This document shows, in pieces, positions 34,708-44,809 of a stretch of DNA of 64,000 bases. The DNA is from Dehalococcoidia bacterium (GTDB lineage Bacteria > Chloroflexota > Dehalococcoidia > CAUJGQ01), in assembly GCA_035310145.1 (NCBI GenBank), contig DATGEL010000104.1, forward strand, positions 1 to 64,000, read 5' to 3'. The translations under genes and the position numbers were made by a program. The notes under the pieces were generated by a model, which did not search any database, was not told the origin of the DNA, and saw only the letters and a program-made list of their open reading frames with translations. The stretch's first letter is position 1. Each line of letters begins with the position of its first letter.

Positions 34708-37700
34708 TCAGGCGCGCAATTGCGTTGCCAGCGCCTGCAGCTCGGCGCCGGGCAGGATGCCGAGCTCGTCGCGCAGCACCGCCGCGCAGCGCTCGTAGCA
34801 ACGCCGTGCGGCGGCGCGGTCGCCAAGGCGCAGGCTGGCGCGGATGACGCGGGCATACGCGGCTTCGCGCAGGGGATCGCGTGCCAGCAGGCGCTCGGCT
34901 GCCGCGATGCATTCGCTCGGTTCGCCGGCGGCGGCGTGCGCATCCGACAGCCGGTCGAGCGCCAGCAGATAGCGCTGTTCCAGACGCGTGCGCGGCTCCG
35001 CGCACCACTCCGCTTCAAGCTGCTCCAGAAACTTGCCCGTATAGCGGGCGACGGCGCCGTCGAGCAGCGCGACGGCCTGGTCGCCGCTCGCGCTCGCGGC
35101 CTCGTGCAGCAGCCGCTCAAACTCGCGCACGTCGTAGGAGACGATCAGCTCTTCGTTCACCCGGTAAATGCCCGACGAGAGCACGATTGCGTCGTGGTGA
35201 ATCGCCTTGCGCAGCCGGTAGGCAGCCGTATGCAGGTTCGTCCGCGCGCGGTCGATCGGCGCATCGGGCCAGAGCGCGTCGAGGATTTGCTCCTGGCGCC
35301 GCGGCCCGCCGTGCAGCAGGTAGAAGTACAGCTCCCGCGCCTTGTACGAGACGAAGTCCACCGGGCGCTCGCCGTCGATCAGCAGCGTGCCCGGGCCGAG
35401 GGCGCGCACTGCCAGCGCGGGCAAACGCACCGCCGGCGCGCTGCTGCCCGGCGGCAGCTTCTGACCCGTGCGGGCCAGCACCGCCTCGATCCGCGCCGGC
35501 TCAATGCCGCTCGCGGCCGCCGCCAGCAGCGGCGCAGCATCCCAGCGCGCGTGCAGATCGAGGACCGCGTCGCCGCCCAGCTCGCCCGCCCCGCGCAGCG
35601 CCGCACGCAGGTGACGATTGGCTGCCCGCTCCGCGCCCGCCGCATACTGCGCCTGCATCAGCCACAGATGGGCGCGGGTATGCTCGCGCGGGGCGCCCAT
35701 CGCGGCGAAGGCGTCGGCCGCGGCAAGCAACGTCGTCAGGGCCTGTGGCCGCCCCATCCGGCTCTCGATCGCGCCCAGCGTCAGCGAGCAGAGCGCCTCA
35801 AGATAGCGCGACTCCTGCCGTCGGGCGAGGCCGAGGGCGTGGTGAGCGTGCTCCTCCGCCCGCGTTAAGTCGCCGGCGAAGGCGGCGGTAAGCGCTAGCG
35901 AGTCGTAGATCGCGGTCACGGCCCACAGTGAGCCCAGGTCCTGCATCGTCGCCAGGCCGCGCTCGAAGGCCGCGCGGGCGCCGGCCAGGTCGCCCGTCTG
36001 CAGCAGGATCTCGCCCAGCGAGTGCTGGGTCAGCCCCTCGATCGAATCGTTGCCGCCATCGCGTGCCAGCCGCAGCCCTTCGGTCAACGTGTCGCGGGCG
36101 CGGGCATAGTCGCCGCGGTAGCCGTAGGCGCAGCCGAGCGCGTTGAGCATCTCCGCCTGCATGGCCAGATCGCCGAGGCGCCGCCAGCGGGCCAGGCAAG
36201 ACTCGTAGGCGGCGATGGCGCGCGCCAGTTGTCCGGCTTTGGTCAGCGCAACGCCCAGACCAAACTCGGCGCGCGCCGCCTCGTGCTCGTCACCCGCGCG
36301 ATCGAAGTACTCGAGCGCGGCGCTCAGTTCAACCGCGGCCGCGGCGAAATCGCCCTGCACACCGAGGCATTTACCGTGGTCACGACGCACGGCGGCGACC
36401 AACGCCGCATCCTCGGGCGCCAGCTCGCGGGCGCGGCTCAGCGCCTGGAGCGCCTCGCGCGTGCGCCCCTGCTGCCGCCGCACGCTGCCCAGCGCCGCCA
36501 AGCCCCTGGCTTCGAGCGGGGCGTCGCCGCCGACAGCCGCGGCGATCGCCGCCAGCGCGAACCGCTCGGCCTGGGCGAGATCCCCGATCAACAGCGCCGC
36601 CCGGGCGCCGGCAAGGTTCACGCCGGGTTGAGCGGCGGCGGCCTCGGCCGGGAGCGCCGCGACCACCTCCGCCAGCGCCCGCCAGCGTCCGCTCTGTTCC
36701 AGGCGCGGGAAGATGCGCGCCACCAGCGCGGCCGCCTCCAGCGGCTCGCCCGCGCTCAGGAAGTGCTGCAACGCCGCCGGCCACTCCTCGCGCGCCGCCA
36801 GCAGCCGCGCCGCCACGCCGTGCAACCGCGCGAACTCGGCCGGCCGCGTGCGCCGCAGGCGCGTTTGCAGGAAGACGCGAAAGAGTCGATGGTAGCGAAA
36901 GTCCGAGGGGCTGCTCGCCAGCCGCTGCACAAACAGGCCGGCGAACTCGACGCGATCGAGCATCGCCACCCAGTTGCCGGCGCCGAGCAACGCTCCGCAG
37001 AGGCCGGCATCCACGCATTCGGGAATCGCCGTGGCGAGCAGGAAGCGCTGCACCTCCGCCGGCTGGCGGTCGAACGCCTCGGCCGCCAGGTAGTCGTAGA
37101 GCGGGCCATCGCCGCCGCGGGCCGCGATCAGGCCGCCCACCAGCCCTTCCCACAGCCGCGGCACGGAGAGCAGAAAGCCCGCCACCCAGCCCTCGGCGCC
37201 CTCGGCCAGCTCGCGCGCCTGCTCGGGCGCGATTTGGACGCCGCGGCGGCGCAACAGCGTCAGCAGTTCCGCGGCGGTGAAACGTAGATCCGCCTCGCCC
37301 AGCCCGAAAAGCTGCTGTTCCACGATCAACCGGGAGACGGTCAGCGACGGCAAGGCGCGGCTGGCGAGGATCAAGCGCAGGTTCTCGGGCAAGAGGCGCA
37401 GCAGCTCGTCCATGAACTGCGCGATCGGCGGACTCTCGTTCACCTCGTGGTAATCGTCGAGCACCAGCACCGCGAAGCCGTCCATGTGTTCGGCCACGTC
37501 CAGGGCGAACAGACGAGCCAGGGGCAGGGCGCGTTGCTCCACGTCGCTTGAGCCACGCAGAGTGGCGAGCAGCCGCTCACCGAACGTGGGGCAGTGGAGA
37601 CGCAGCGCCTCGGCCAGGGTCTCGATGCAGACGGCGAGGTCACGGTCGCCGGCATCCAGCGCGGCCCAGGCGACGGGATGCGCGGCGCCGCGGGCGAAAT

Positions 37701-37866
37701 CGGCCAGCAGCGTCGTCTTGCCGAAACCGGCCGGCGCCACGACGAGTTGCAGCTTGCGGCCGGCGTGGCGCTGAAGCGCGTTCAGCAGCCGCGAGCGTGG
37801 GAGCGTATCCGCGGCAGGGCGAGGAGGCTGGGTTCTAGCGGCGAGCACGGCCGGCGCTTTCAGCAC
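34708..37866 (-). CDS. MalT-like STAND regulator with C-terminal BTAD domain
   Basis: A 1052-residue protein with GTG start. Walker A VAPAGFGKTTLLADFARG near residue 50, Walker B AVLVLDDYHEV, and a MalT-like ATPase section (residues 1-330). Long TPR-like helical repeats span about 330-800. The C-terminal part has an OmpR/SARP-like winged helix (VRALGPGTLLIDGERPVDF ... ILDALWPDAPIDRARTNLHT) and a BTAD domain (YDVREFERLLHEAAS ... LERQ-type repeats). It is likely a signal-responsive transcriptional activator. Expression probably starts at the TATAAT at 37902-37907. It lies just upstream of the peptide cluster and may control it. Confidence 0.88.
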   Translation of the reverse strand: MLKAPAVLAARTQPPRPAADTLPRSRLLNALQRHAGRKLQLVVAPAGFGKTTLLADFARGAAHPVAWAALDAGDRDLAVCIETLAEALRLHCPTFGERLLATLRGSSDVEQRALPLARLFALDVAEHMDGFAVLVLDDYHEVNESPPIAQFMDELLRLLPENLRLILASRALPSLTVSRLIVEQQLFGLGEADLRFTAAELLTLLRRRGVQIAPEQARELAEGAEGWVAGFLLSVPRLWEGLVGGLIAARGGDGPLYDYLAAEAFDRQPAEVQRFLLATAIPECVDAGLCGALLGAGNWVAMLDRVEFAGLFVQRLASSPSDFRYHRLFRVFLQTRLRRTRPAEFARLHGVAARLLAAREEWPAALQHFLSAGEPLEAAALVARIFPRLEQSGRWRALAEVVAALPAEAAAAQPGVNLAGARAALLIGDLAQAERFALAAIAAAVGGDAPLEARGLAALGSVRRQQGRTREALQALSRARELAPEDAALVAAVRRDHGKCLGVQGDFAAAAVELSAALEYFDRAGDEHEAARAEFGLGVALTKAGQLARAIAAYESCLARWRRLGDLAMQAEMLNALGCAYGYRGDYARARDTLTEGLRLARDGGNDSIEGLTQHSLGEILLQTGDLAGARAAFERGLATMQDLGSLWAVTAIYDSLALTAAFAGDLTRAEEHAHHALGLARRQESRYLEALCSLTLGAIESRMGRPQALTTLLAAADAFAAMGAPREHTRAHLWLMQAQYAAGAERAANRHLRAALRGAGELGGDAVLDLHARWDAAPLLAAAASGIEPARIEAVLARTGQKLPPGSSAPAVRLPALAVRALGPGTLLIDGERPVDFVSYKARELYFYLLHGGPRRQEQILDALWPDAPIDRARTNLHTAAYRLRKAIHHDAIVLSSGIYRVNEELIVSYDVREFERLLHEAASASGDQAVALLDGAVARYTGKFLEQLEAEWCAEPRTRLEQRYLLALDRLSDAHAAAGEPSECIAAAERLLARDPLREAAYARVIRASLRLGDRAAARRCYERCAAVLRDELGILPGAELQALATQLRA

Positions 37867-37901
37867 TCGATCTGACCGAGTTGTTGCGGAGAAGCAAGAA
37901 G

Positions 37902-37907
37902 ATTATA
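37902..37907 (-). promoter_or_regulatory. Candidate -10 of the BTAD regulator gene
   Basis: Perfect TATAAT on the minus strand, 36-41 bases before the GTG. No good -35 at normal spacing, so an activator may be required. Confidence 0.4.
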
Positions 37908-38138
37908 CACGCCCATGCCATCCCGCCCGGAGAGGCAGCAAAGGGGCCGTGGTTCACCAGCCGCGCGGCGCCGCTGTGATACGCTGCAGCCTGCAGGCGT
38001 CGGGGCGCCCGCGTGCAGCGCGGAACCATAGGACATGGTTTCAAAATCGGCGGTCAAGCGACACTGCGCACCTGCAAGCGGTAACCCGAGGCGGTTTTGA
38101 AGCCATCTGCAAATAGCCCGCACAGGATCGTGGCCGGC

Positions 38139-39575
38139 ATGACCTCTCACTACGACCTGGTGGTGATCGGCTCGGGCCCGGCAGGCGAGAAGGGCGCGGC
38201 GCGGGCGGCGTACTTCGGCAAGAAGGTGGCGATCGTCGAGCGCGGGCCGCACCTCGGCGGCGCCACCGTCAACACCGGCACGATCCCCTCGAAGACGCTG
38301 CGCGAGACGGCGCTCTACTTCTCCGGCCTGCGCCAGCGCGGTCTCTACGGTATCGACTACTCGCTGCGCGAGGGCGTCACCGTGGTGGAGTTCATGCACC
38401 GCGAGCGCGCCGTGGTCGAGACCGAGTGGGCGCTGATCGAGCGCAACCTCAAGCGCCACGGCATCGACCTGATCTGGGGCGAGGCCGCTTTCGTCGCGCC
38501 CGACCGGCTGCGCGTTGATCGGAACGACGGCGGCCGGCTGGAACTCAGCGCCGACGCCTTCCTGATCGCCACCGGCTCGGTGCCGAATCACCCGCAGCAC
38601 GTGCCCTTCGACGAAGATCTGGTCTTCGACTCGGACACGATCCTGCGCATGAAGCGGCTGCCGAAGTCGGTCGCCGTGGTGGGCGGCGGCATCATCGGCT
38701 GCGAGTATGCGGCGCTGTTCACCGCACTCGGCCTGGACGTCACGCAGATCGTTTCCAGCCCGCAACTGCTCTCCTTCTTAGACTGCGAGATTCGCGACCG
38801 CCTGCAGGCGCACCTGGAGTCGATCGGCCTGCGCTTCGTCTTCAACGAGCGCGTGGCCGGCGTACAGACGCGGCGTGACTCCGTCGAGTTGACGCTCACC
38901 GGCGGCGACACGCTTCACAGCGAAATCGTGCTGTACGCGGCCGGCCGTCGCGGCAACGTTGCCGGACTCGGACTCGAGCACGCCGGCGTGGCGTTGAACG
39001 CGGACGGCCATGTGGTGGTAGACGAATGCTTCCGCACCGGCGCGCCGCACATCTATGCAGCGGGCGACGTGCTGGGCTTTCCCGCGCTCGCCTCCGTCTC
39101 GATGGAGCAGGGCCGTGCCGCCATCACGCATGCCTTCGGTCTGCCCGCCACCGAGCACGTCTCCGCCGTCTGCCCGATGGCCGTCTACAGCATTCCCGAA
39201 GTGTCTACCGTTGGCCTCTCCGAAGAGGAGTGCCGGGCGAAAGGCGTCCCCTACCTGGTGGGCCGCTCCTACTACGATAAGAGCCCGCGCGGCCAGATCA
39301 TCGGCGATACGGCGGGCATGCTCAAGCTCGTCTTCTCGCCGGAGGACAAGCGGCTGCTCGGCGCCCACCATATCGGCGAGCTGGCCTCCGAGCTGGTGCA
39401 CATTGGCGCGCATGTGATGGCCGATAACGGCACGATCGACGCCTTCATCGATGCGGTCTACAACTATCCCAGCCTCGCCGACTCCTACAAGTACGCCGCC
39501 TACGACGGGCTTGGCGTGCGCGATCAGTGGCTGCGCGAGCAGGAGTCGCGGGCCGGTGTCCAGGGCGGCGCGTAG
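38139..39575 (+). CDS. sthA: Soluble pyridine nucleotide transhydrogenase-like flavoprotein
   Basis: A 478-residue FAD/NAD(P)H disulfide-reductase-fold protein: YDLVVIGSGPAGEKGAARAAYFGKKVAIVE, VAVVGGGIIGCEYAALFTALGL, and IYAAGDVLGFPALASVSMEQGRAA. The usual redox Cys pair is replaced (LGGATVNTGTIPSKTL, no Cys), as in SthA, not lipoamide dehydrogenase. SthA exchanges hydride between NADPH and NAD+. The ATG at 38139 is preferred over upstream in-frame TTG and GTG codons. Divergent from the BTAD gene. Confidence 0.88.
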   Translation: MTSHYDLVVIGSGPAGEKGAARAAYFGKKVAIVERGPHLGGATVNTGTIPSKTLRETALYFSGLRQRGLYGIDYSLREGVTVVEFMHRERAVVETEWALIERNLKRHGIDLIWGEAAFVAPDRLRVDRNDGGRLELSADAFLIATGSVPNHPQHVPFDEDLVFDSDTILRMKRLPKSVAVVGGGIIGCEYAALFTALGLDVTQIVSSPQLLSFLDCEIRDRLQAHLESIGLRFVFNERVAGVQTRRDSVELTLTGGDTLHSEIVLYAAGRRGNVAGLGLEHAGVALNADGHVVVDECFRTGAPHIYAAGDVLGFPALASVSMEQGRAAITHAFGLPATEHVSAVCPMAVYSIPEVSTVGLSEEECRAKGVPYLVGRSYYDKSPRGQIIGDTAGMLKLVFSPEDKRLLGAHHIGELASELVHIGAHVMADNGTIDAFIDAVYNYPSLADSYKYAAYDGLGVRDQWLREQESRAGVQGGA

Positions 39576-39594
39576 CGGCGGGCGAGCTATTTAC

Positions 39595-40566
39595 TTAAGG
39601 GCCACCGTCCGGCGCACGCAGCCACCTGGTGAAGAAGGCGTCCATGCGCGCGTAGGCGTCGTCGCGCGCCGCCTGCTGCGCGGGGCCGGGGATAAAGTTG
39701 AAGCCGTGCGGCGCACCCGCGTAGATCGTGATCTCGTACGGCCTGCCGTGCGACGAGAGCAGGTCTTTGAGGGTGTAGGCGTCGCTCACCGGCACCAGCG
39801 CGTCGGCATCGCCATGCAGCATCAGCACCGGCGGCATCTGGTCCAGGTTCGTGGTAAAGCCGGGCACAACACCGCCGTAGAACTCGACCACGGCCTTGAT
39901 CCGCGGGTCCAGCATCGCCGCGTCGAGCGCCATGAAGGCGCCCAGCGAGTAGCCGTTGACGCCGATGCGCTGCGGATCGACCCGCGGCAGCCCCTGGAGA
40001 TAGCTGATACCGTCGGCGATCTCCCGCAGCCAGGTCGGCGCGTCCTGCAGGTAGTCGGCGGCCGGGGGATTGCCGAACGCCCCGTCGCCGGGCGTCTGTG
40101 AGAAGTAATCGATTTGCAGCGCGGCGAAGCCGTTTTGCGCCAGCCCCTGCGCGATCAGCCGGTAGCCCGGATTCAGCCGCGGCCCTTCGGCGCCGTGCAG
40201 CACGACGACTGCCGGCCACGGCCCCGCGCCGTCGGGCAGGCAAAGATAGGCCCCAACCGGGCTGCCGCTCGAGTCATAGCTCGCCTCGTTGCAATCTTCC
40301 TGCCCGGCCGTGCGACCACCGGCGCGGGGCTGCGATCCAGCCACGACGGCGGCCGGCAACCCTTCGGCCACGGTCGCGACGGCGCTCGGAGACGACACGC
40401 CGGTGTCAGGTGCGCCGTCTATCGGCGTTGCGGCAGCCGCTTTGGCAGGCGTGGCGGGACCAGCCGCACCGTGGTTCGTCGCGGGGCCGCAGGCGATTCC
40501 CAGCAGCAGTGAGGCAGCGACGACGCTGGCCGGCACGAGCAGACGAGGGTTCGGCAAGCGCGGCAT
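39595..40566 (-). CDS. Dienelactone hydrolase-family lipoprotein
   Basis: A 323-residue protein. Signal peptide with lipobox LLLGIACGP, cleavage before Cys26, then an Ala/Thr-rich linker to about residue 85. The hydrolase fold shows AVVVLHGAEGP, nucleophile GYSLGAFMA, Asp in LHGDADALVP and His in APHGFNFIP. It would act outside the membrane. It follows two membrane-protein genes, 21 bases after the second. GAGGA precedes the ATG. Convergent with sthA 19 bases away. Confidence 0.9.
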   Translation of the reverse strand: MPRLPNPRLLVPASVVAASLLLGIACGPATNHGAAGPATPAKAAAATPIDGAPDTGVSSPSAVATVAEGLPAAVVAGSQPRAGGRTAGQEDCNEASYDSSGSPVGAYLCLPDGAGPWPAVVVLHGAEGPRLNPGYRLIAQGLAQNGFAALQIDYFSQTPGDGAFGNPPAADYLQDAPTWLREIADGISYLQGLPRVDPQRIGVNGYSLGAFMALDAAMLDPRIKAVVEFYGGVVPGFTTNLDQMPPVLMLHGDADALVPVSDAYTLKDLLSSHGRPYEITIYAGAPHGFNFIPGPAQQAARDDAYARMDAFFTRWLRAPDGGP

Positions 40567-40587
40567 GAACCGGTCCTCGCACCGATG

Positions 40588-41982
40588 CTACTGCGCGATC
40601 AACCCGGCCAGCCAGGCGCGGTCCAGGTCGCCGAAGGGGCCGGCCGGGTTGCCGGCGGTCCACACGTGCATCATGTAGGCCGTGGGCGCGTTGAACGAGC
40701 CCGCCGGGCAGGTGCCGAAGGGCGAGAGCACGCCCACCACGAAGCCGGTGGCCGTGAAGCAGACGTTGTCGTGCATGTGCCAGCGTGTGATTGAGCCGCC
40801 GGGATCGGGGCCGTACTCGCCGGGCTTCGGCATCACATACATGGCGCCGAGCAGCAGCGGCCCGGAGCGGGTGTTGGCGTAGACCAGCACCTCCGGCGCC
40901 TGGGGATCGAGGATCTTGCCGTCGTGCATGTACTTCGGGTTGAGATAGTGCACCGTGGGGCCGAGCGGGTTGGTGGTGGCGCGATAGCCGTCGGCGGTGG
41001 CCGCGGCGAGATCCCGGTACCGGGCAATGCCGGCCGCGGTATTGGCGGCGAGCTGGTTCGCGGCGGCGACCTGCTCCGGCGTGGGCGGGGTGTCGGGCGC
41101 CGGCTGCATCACCATTCCCGGCTCGTCGCGGTGCATCATGCTGTTGGGCACGCCGCCCGTGCCGGGCATACCAGTCACGCCGCCATGATCGTCGTGCCCG
41201 GCATGGTCGTGTCCCGCGGCAACGGCGATATGCTGTCCCGCCAGGTGATCTCCCGCCTGCGTACCGCCGCCAGCCATGCCGGGCATGCTCAGAGCGTTCG
41301 CCGCGAGGAGTTCGTCGTGCGCATCGGGCCGGTGCGCCGGCTGGCTGGCGCTGGCAGCCATTGCCGAGGCCGCGTTTGCCTCACGGTTCTGCGCTGCCCA
41401 GACGGTGACGCCGGTCAGCAACGTCAGCAGCATTACGGCGACCCCGGCGGCCGTCCAGCGCAGCTTGCGCACCCAGGAGCGGACGGTTGCTGTCGTCGGT
41501 GCGATTATCAGGCCGAGCGCGAGCACCTCGATCATCTTGGTGGCAAGGCCGACCTGGTCCGCATCCTCCTTGCCCTGCGCGATGTAGGAGATGTACGCGA
41601 GGATGGTCAGCGCCAGCAGCAGTGCGGCGGCCGGCCGCCACCAGCGCCAGGTGAAGGCCGCGAGCGCCGCGGCGATGAAGAGCAGGCCGTTGATCGCGAA
41701 GAGCTTCGCCAGCTGCGGGTCGTCCTGCGCGTGCGTGGGCACGATGGAGAGGTGGATCATCGCCGTCAGCAGCAGCAGCACCGCCGCCACCCGCGTCGCG
41801 TCGGACGACGCCTCATAGCCGCGCACGAAGCGCAGCGAGAGGCGATTGCCGCCGGCCGCGGCTCGGCGGACGAGCGTCAGGAACAGCCAGATCACCAGGG
41901 GCAGGAAGAGCGGCCAGACCAGGGCGGGCATGTGCTCGGGCGCCACGTTCCAGAGCAAGCCGCTGCCGCTTGAACCGTCCAT
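40588..41982 (-). CDS. Membrane protein with His-rich linker and His/Cys-rich C-terminal domain
   Basis: A 464-residue protein. About five or six helices lie in the first 210 residues (ALVWPLFLPLVIWLFLTLV, VAAVLLLLTAMIHLSIV, AAALLLALTILAYISYI and others). A linker at about 225-290 is rich in His, Met and Gly (AAGHDHAGHDDHGG). The C-terminal domain has conserved-looking HYLNPKYM, RWHMHDNVCF, FGTCPAGSF and YMMHVWTAGNP, a pattern I associate with uncharacterised exported proteins. Its His/Cys/Met content suggests metal, perhaps copper, binding; this is inference. GGGAGG precedes the ATG. Confidence 0.7.
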   Translation of the reverse strand: MDGSSGSGLLWNVAPEHMPALVWPLFLPLVIWLFLTLVRRAAAGGNRLSLRFVRGYEASSDATRVAAVLLLLTAMIHLSIVPTHAQDDPQLAKLFAINGLLFIAAALAAFTWRWWRPAAALLLALTILAYISYIAQGKEDADQVGLATKMIEVLALGLIIAPTTATVRSWVRKLRWTAAGVAVMLLTLLTGVTVWAAQNREANAASAMAASASQPAHRPDAHDELLAANALSMPGMAGGGTQAGDHLAGQHIAVAAGHDHAGHDDHGGVTGMPGTGGVPNSMMHRDEPGMVMQPAPDTPPTPEQVAAANQLAANTAAGIARYRDLAAATADGYRATTNPLGPTVHYLNPKYMHDGKILDPQAPEVLVYANTRSGPLLLGAMYVMPKPGEYGPDPGGSITRWHMHDNVCFTATGFVVGVLSPFGTCPAGSFNAPTAYMMHVWTAGNPAGPFGDLDRAWLAGLIAQ

Positions 41983-42044
41983 CTCGTTGCCTCCCGTGCC
42001 GGCCGCTGCCAGCGAGCCGGCGCCGCAACCATCCTGCGACGCTC

Positions 42045-42518
42045 CTACGCCGGTGGCGCCGGTTGTGCAGCGCCGTTCCGTCGCCGCGCGGCGGTGTCCG
42101 TGCTCTCGACGGCGGAACCCACTTGCAGCTTCGGCTCGGGCGCATAGCGAATCCAGAGCAGGTCAATCAAGGCGATCGGCAACGCCACGTCGGCCAGCAG
42201 CCAAACGAGGCCGTTGCTGGTGCCGTGCCGCAGCAGCAAGCGCAGCGCCGCGCCGAGCAGCAGCAGCCCCTCGAAGACCGTGGCCGCGATCCTCGCCCAG
42301 CGCCAGCCGCGCACCACGCCGGCCGCAATGACGACCAGCAGCGTGACGATCGCCGCCGACGCCAGCCCTACCGCGGCTCCGATGGGCGTCGCGCCGGCAA
42401 ACGCGAGCGTCACAAGCGTCTCCAGTAGGCCGATCGCGGCCTGCATCAGCAGCAGCACGAAACTGAGTGTCGCTCGGCTCGCATCGGCGGTTGGTTGGCG
42501 TGGCGTCTGCTCGTTCAT
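42045..42518 (-). CDS. Four-helix membrane protein, unknown
   Basis: About 157 residues from MNEQTPRQP. Helices: LSFVLLLMQAAIGLLETLVTL, AAVGLASAAIVTLLVVIAAGVV, IAATVFEGLLLLGAALRLLL and VWLLADVALPIALIDLLWI. No motif or family recognised. It is 63 bases upstream of the His-rich membrane protein and 145 bases after the sensor kinase gene, on the same strand. Confidence 0.75.
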   Translation of the reverse strand: MNEQTPRQPTADASRATLSFVLLLMQAAIGLLETLVTLAFAGATPIGAAVGLASAAIVTLLVVIAAGVVRGWRWARIAATVFEGLLLLGAALRLLLRHGTSNGLVWLLADVALPIALIDLLWIRYAPEPKLQVGSAVESTDTAARRRNGAAQPAPPA

Positions 42519-42662
42519 CGGCCTCGCTCGCTGCGGCATCGTTACTGGTAAGTCGCGATGCTTGCGTCTTCACTGTCGGGCAGGCTCGTGAGCGTTGCCT
42601 AAGCGATTCGTGAGAGGCTGATGAGAGATCGAGCGAGGCGCGACGGTCGGCGCCGCGCGGCA

Positions 42663-44126
42663 TCAGGCCGGTGCGGAGCCCTGGAGAGATGGGACGGCAT
42701 CGCCTGCCGCCGCGGGCAGCTCGGCGGTGAAGGTGACGCCTGCGCCGGGGTTGTTGCACGCCGAGACCGTGCCGCCGTGCTCCGCGGCGATCCAGCGGGC
42801 GATGGCGAGGCCGAGGCCGGCGCCGCCCGTGCTCCGCGCCGGGTCGGCCTGCACGAAGCGCTCGAAGATGCGCGGCAGCTCGCCCTGCGGAATGCCCGGC
42901 CCCTCGTCGGCGACGGCCAGCACCGCACGATCGCCGCACCGCGCCAACCGCACGGAGATGCGTCCGCCCTCCGGTGTGTGCTTGATCGCGTTGTCGATGA
43001 AGATCCAGAGGAGCTGCGTGATCGCGTCGGCGTTCGCGCTGGCCGGCAGCGGTTCGGCAGCAAGCGCAATCGTGCGCGCGGGCTGCTGCCGCTGCGCCTG
43101 GCGGCAAACGTCTCGGGCGAGCGGCGCGAGATCGATCGGCGTCAGCTCCAGGTGGTAGCCGGCGTCGGCGCGGGCAAGCGTCAGCAGGTCCTGCACCAGC
43201 CTGCTCATGCGCTCGCCCTCGGCGGCGATGTCGTCGAGCGCGGCGGCGCGGTCGGCCGGGTCGCCCTGCGGATGTTGCCGCAGGAAGGCGACGTTGTTGC
43301 GGATCGTGGTCAGCGGCGTGCGCAGCTCGTGCGAGGCGTCGGCCACAAAGCGCTTCTGCGCCTCCAGCGCCTGCGCCAGCTTCGCGTAGGCGTCCTTCAG
43401 CCGGTCCTGCCCCGCTTCCAGCCGCGCCAGCATGCGATCAAAGCTTGCCGTGAGCCGGCCGACCTCGTCCCGCGTGCGGCGCGGCGGCAGGCGACGCGAG
43501 AGATCAGCGGTTGCGCCAATCGCATCGGCTGCGTTCGCCAGCCTGTCGATCGGCTTGAGCGCTCGGCGTGCCAGGAGCCAGCAAGCGGCGAGGGCGGCGA
43601 GCAACGTGACCAGCGCCGAGATCAGCAGCAGGCCGCGCAGGCTGCGCAACTGCCTGTTGCGCAGGCGCATCGATTGGCCGGCCACGGCGTAACCGCCGGC
43701 CAGCCCGCCGGGCCGCGTGTAGTGCTGCACGTAGAGGCGCAGGGTCACGCCCCGCCCCGGAGTAACGCTGGCGAAGGCGAAGCCCCTGGCCGCGGCCGCG
43801 GTGAGGGCGTCCTGCGGTACGGCCGGCGTGGCGCCGCCGAGCTGCCCGTTGCTGTAGAGCACGGAGCCGTCCGGCGAGAGCACCTCGGTGAAGGTGTCCT
43901 CGCTTGTCGCCAGGTCGAGCGGCGGGCCGCTGCGCGCCGCGGCCAGCTCCTGGGCTGGAGCGAAGCTGAGAAAGGTGACGACCTGCTGGCCGCGCAGCGA
44001 GAGCGCCTGGTCCTGGCCGGCGCGGGCGCCGTAGGCGGCGAGGGCATAGAGCAGCAGGCCGAACAGCGCCACCGCGACCAAGACCACGCCCGCCGCGAAC
44101 AGGGCGATGCGCAGCCGGATCGTCAT
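42663..44126 (-). CDS. Sensor histidine kinase
   Basis: A 487-residue kinase. Membrane helices near residues 8-30 and 170-195 border a periplasmic-type sensor region of about 140 residues. A HAMP region follows ([24 protein letters not shown]), then HisKA with phospho-His ([11 protein letters not shown]), N-box [14 protein letters not shown]1 VADEGPGIP and G2 [12 protein letters not shown]. Its ATG overlaps the regulator's TGA. Signal unknown; the three following membrane/exported genes are candidate targets. Confidence 0.93.
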   Translation of the reverse strand: MTIRLRIALFAAGVVLVAVALFGLLLYALAAYGARAGQDQALSLRGQQVVTFLSFAPAQELAAARSGPPLDLATSEDTFTEVLSPDGSVLYSNGQLGGATPAVPQDALTAAAARGFAFASVTPGRGVTLRLYVQHYTRPGGLAGGYAVAGQSMRLRNRQLRSLRGLLLISALVTLLAALAACWLLARRALKPIDRLANAADAIGATADLSRRLPPRRTRDEVGRLTASFDRMLARLEAGQDRLKDAYAKLAQALEAQKRFVADASHELRTPLTTIRNNVAFLRQHPQGDPADRAAALDDIAAEGERMSRLVQDLLTLARADAGYHLELTPIDLAPLARDVCRQAQRQQPARTIALAAEPLPASANADAITQLLWIFIDNAIKHTPEGGRISVRLARCGDRAVLAVADEGPGIPQGELPRIFERFVQADPARSTGGAGLGLAIARWIAAEHGGTVSACNNPGAGVTFTAELPAAAGDAVPSLQGSAPA

Positions 44127-44809
44127 CCCGCGCCTTCCCGCAGCACGTAGCCCACGCCGCGCACGGTATGCAGCAGGCGCGGCTCGCCGCCGGCTTCCAG
44201 CTTCTGCCGCAGGTAGCCGACGTAGACATCGACGACGTTGCTCACGGCCTCGGATTCGTAACCCCAGGCGGCTTCCAGGATCTGATCGCGCGTCAGCACC
44301 TGGCGCGGATGGCGCAGGAAGAGGCGCAGCAGCTCGAACTCCTGCGCGGTGAACGCGACGGCCCGTTCGCCGCGGTGAACCTGGTGCGCATCGGCGTCCA
44401 GCGAGAGATCGGCGTAGCGCAGGACCGCGTTCGTCTGCGGCGCACGGCGGCGCAGCAGGGCCCGCACCCGGGCCAAAAACTCCTCGTAGGCGAAGGGCTT
44501 GGCCAGGTAGTCGTCGGCGCCGCTGTCGAGGCCGCGCACGCGGTCGGCCGTGGCGTCGCGGGCGGTAAGCATCAGGATCGGGATGTCGCCGTCGTCGCGC
44601 AGGCGGCGGCAGACCTCCATGCCGTCGATGCCAGGCAGCATTACGTCGAGCACGACCAGGTCCGGCAGCCGCTCACGGGTACAGGCGAGGGCGGCCGGAC
44701 CGTCGCCCGCCGTCTCCACCCGGTAGCCCTCGTAGATCAGGGCGCGCCGCAGCGAGGCGACGATGCGGGCGTCGTCGTCCACCACGAGGATGCAGGGCTG
44801 GCCGGCCAT
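44123..44809 (-). CDS. OmpR-family response regulator of the two-component pair
   Basis: A 228-residue regulator from [17 protein letters not shown]. Receiver Asp in [16 protein letters not shown], Lys in YLAKPF. OmpR winged helix: [28 protein letters not shown] and [16 protein letters not shown], ending [12 protein letters not shown]. The start is moved in by eight codons to the Met after GAGGTG. Coupled to the kinase by a 4-base overlap. Confidence 0.93.
   Translation of the reverse strand: MAGQPCILVVDDDARIVASLRRALIYEGYRVETAGDGPAALACTRERLPDLVVLDVMLPGIDGMEVCRRLRDDGDIPILMLTARDATADRVRGLDSGADDYLAKPFAYEEFLARVRALLRRRAPQTNAVLRYADLSLDADAHQVHRGERAVAFTAQEFELLRLFLRHPRQVLTRDQILEAAWGYESEAVSNVVDVYVGYLRQKLEAGGEPRLLHTVRGVGYVLREGAG

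Noticed and set aside
38139-39575. Lipoamide dehydrogenase (E3) to pair with the orphan E2
   Set aside because: The redox Cys pair is absent (NTGTIPSK instead of NVGCIPSK), so it is transhydrogenase-like and cannot reduce lipoamide by the usual route.
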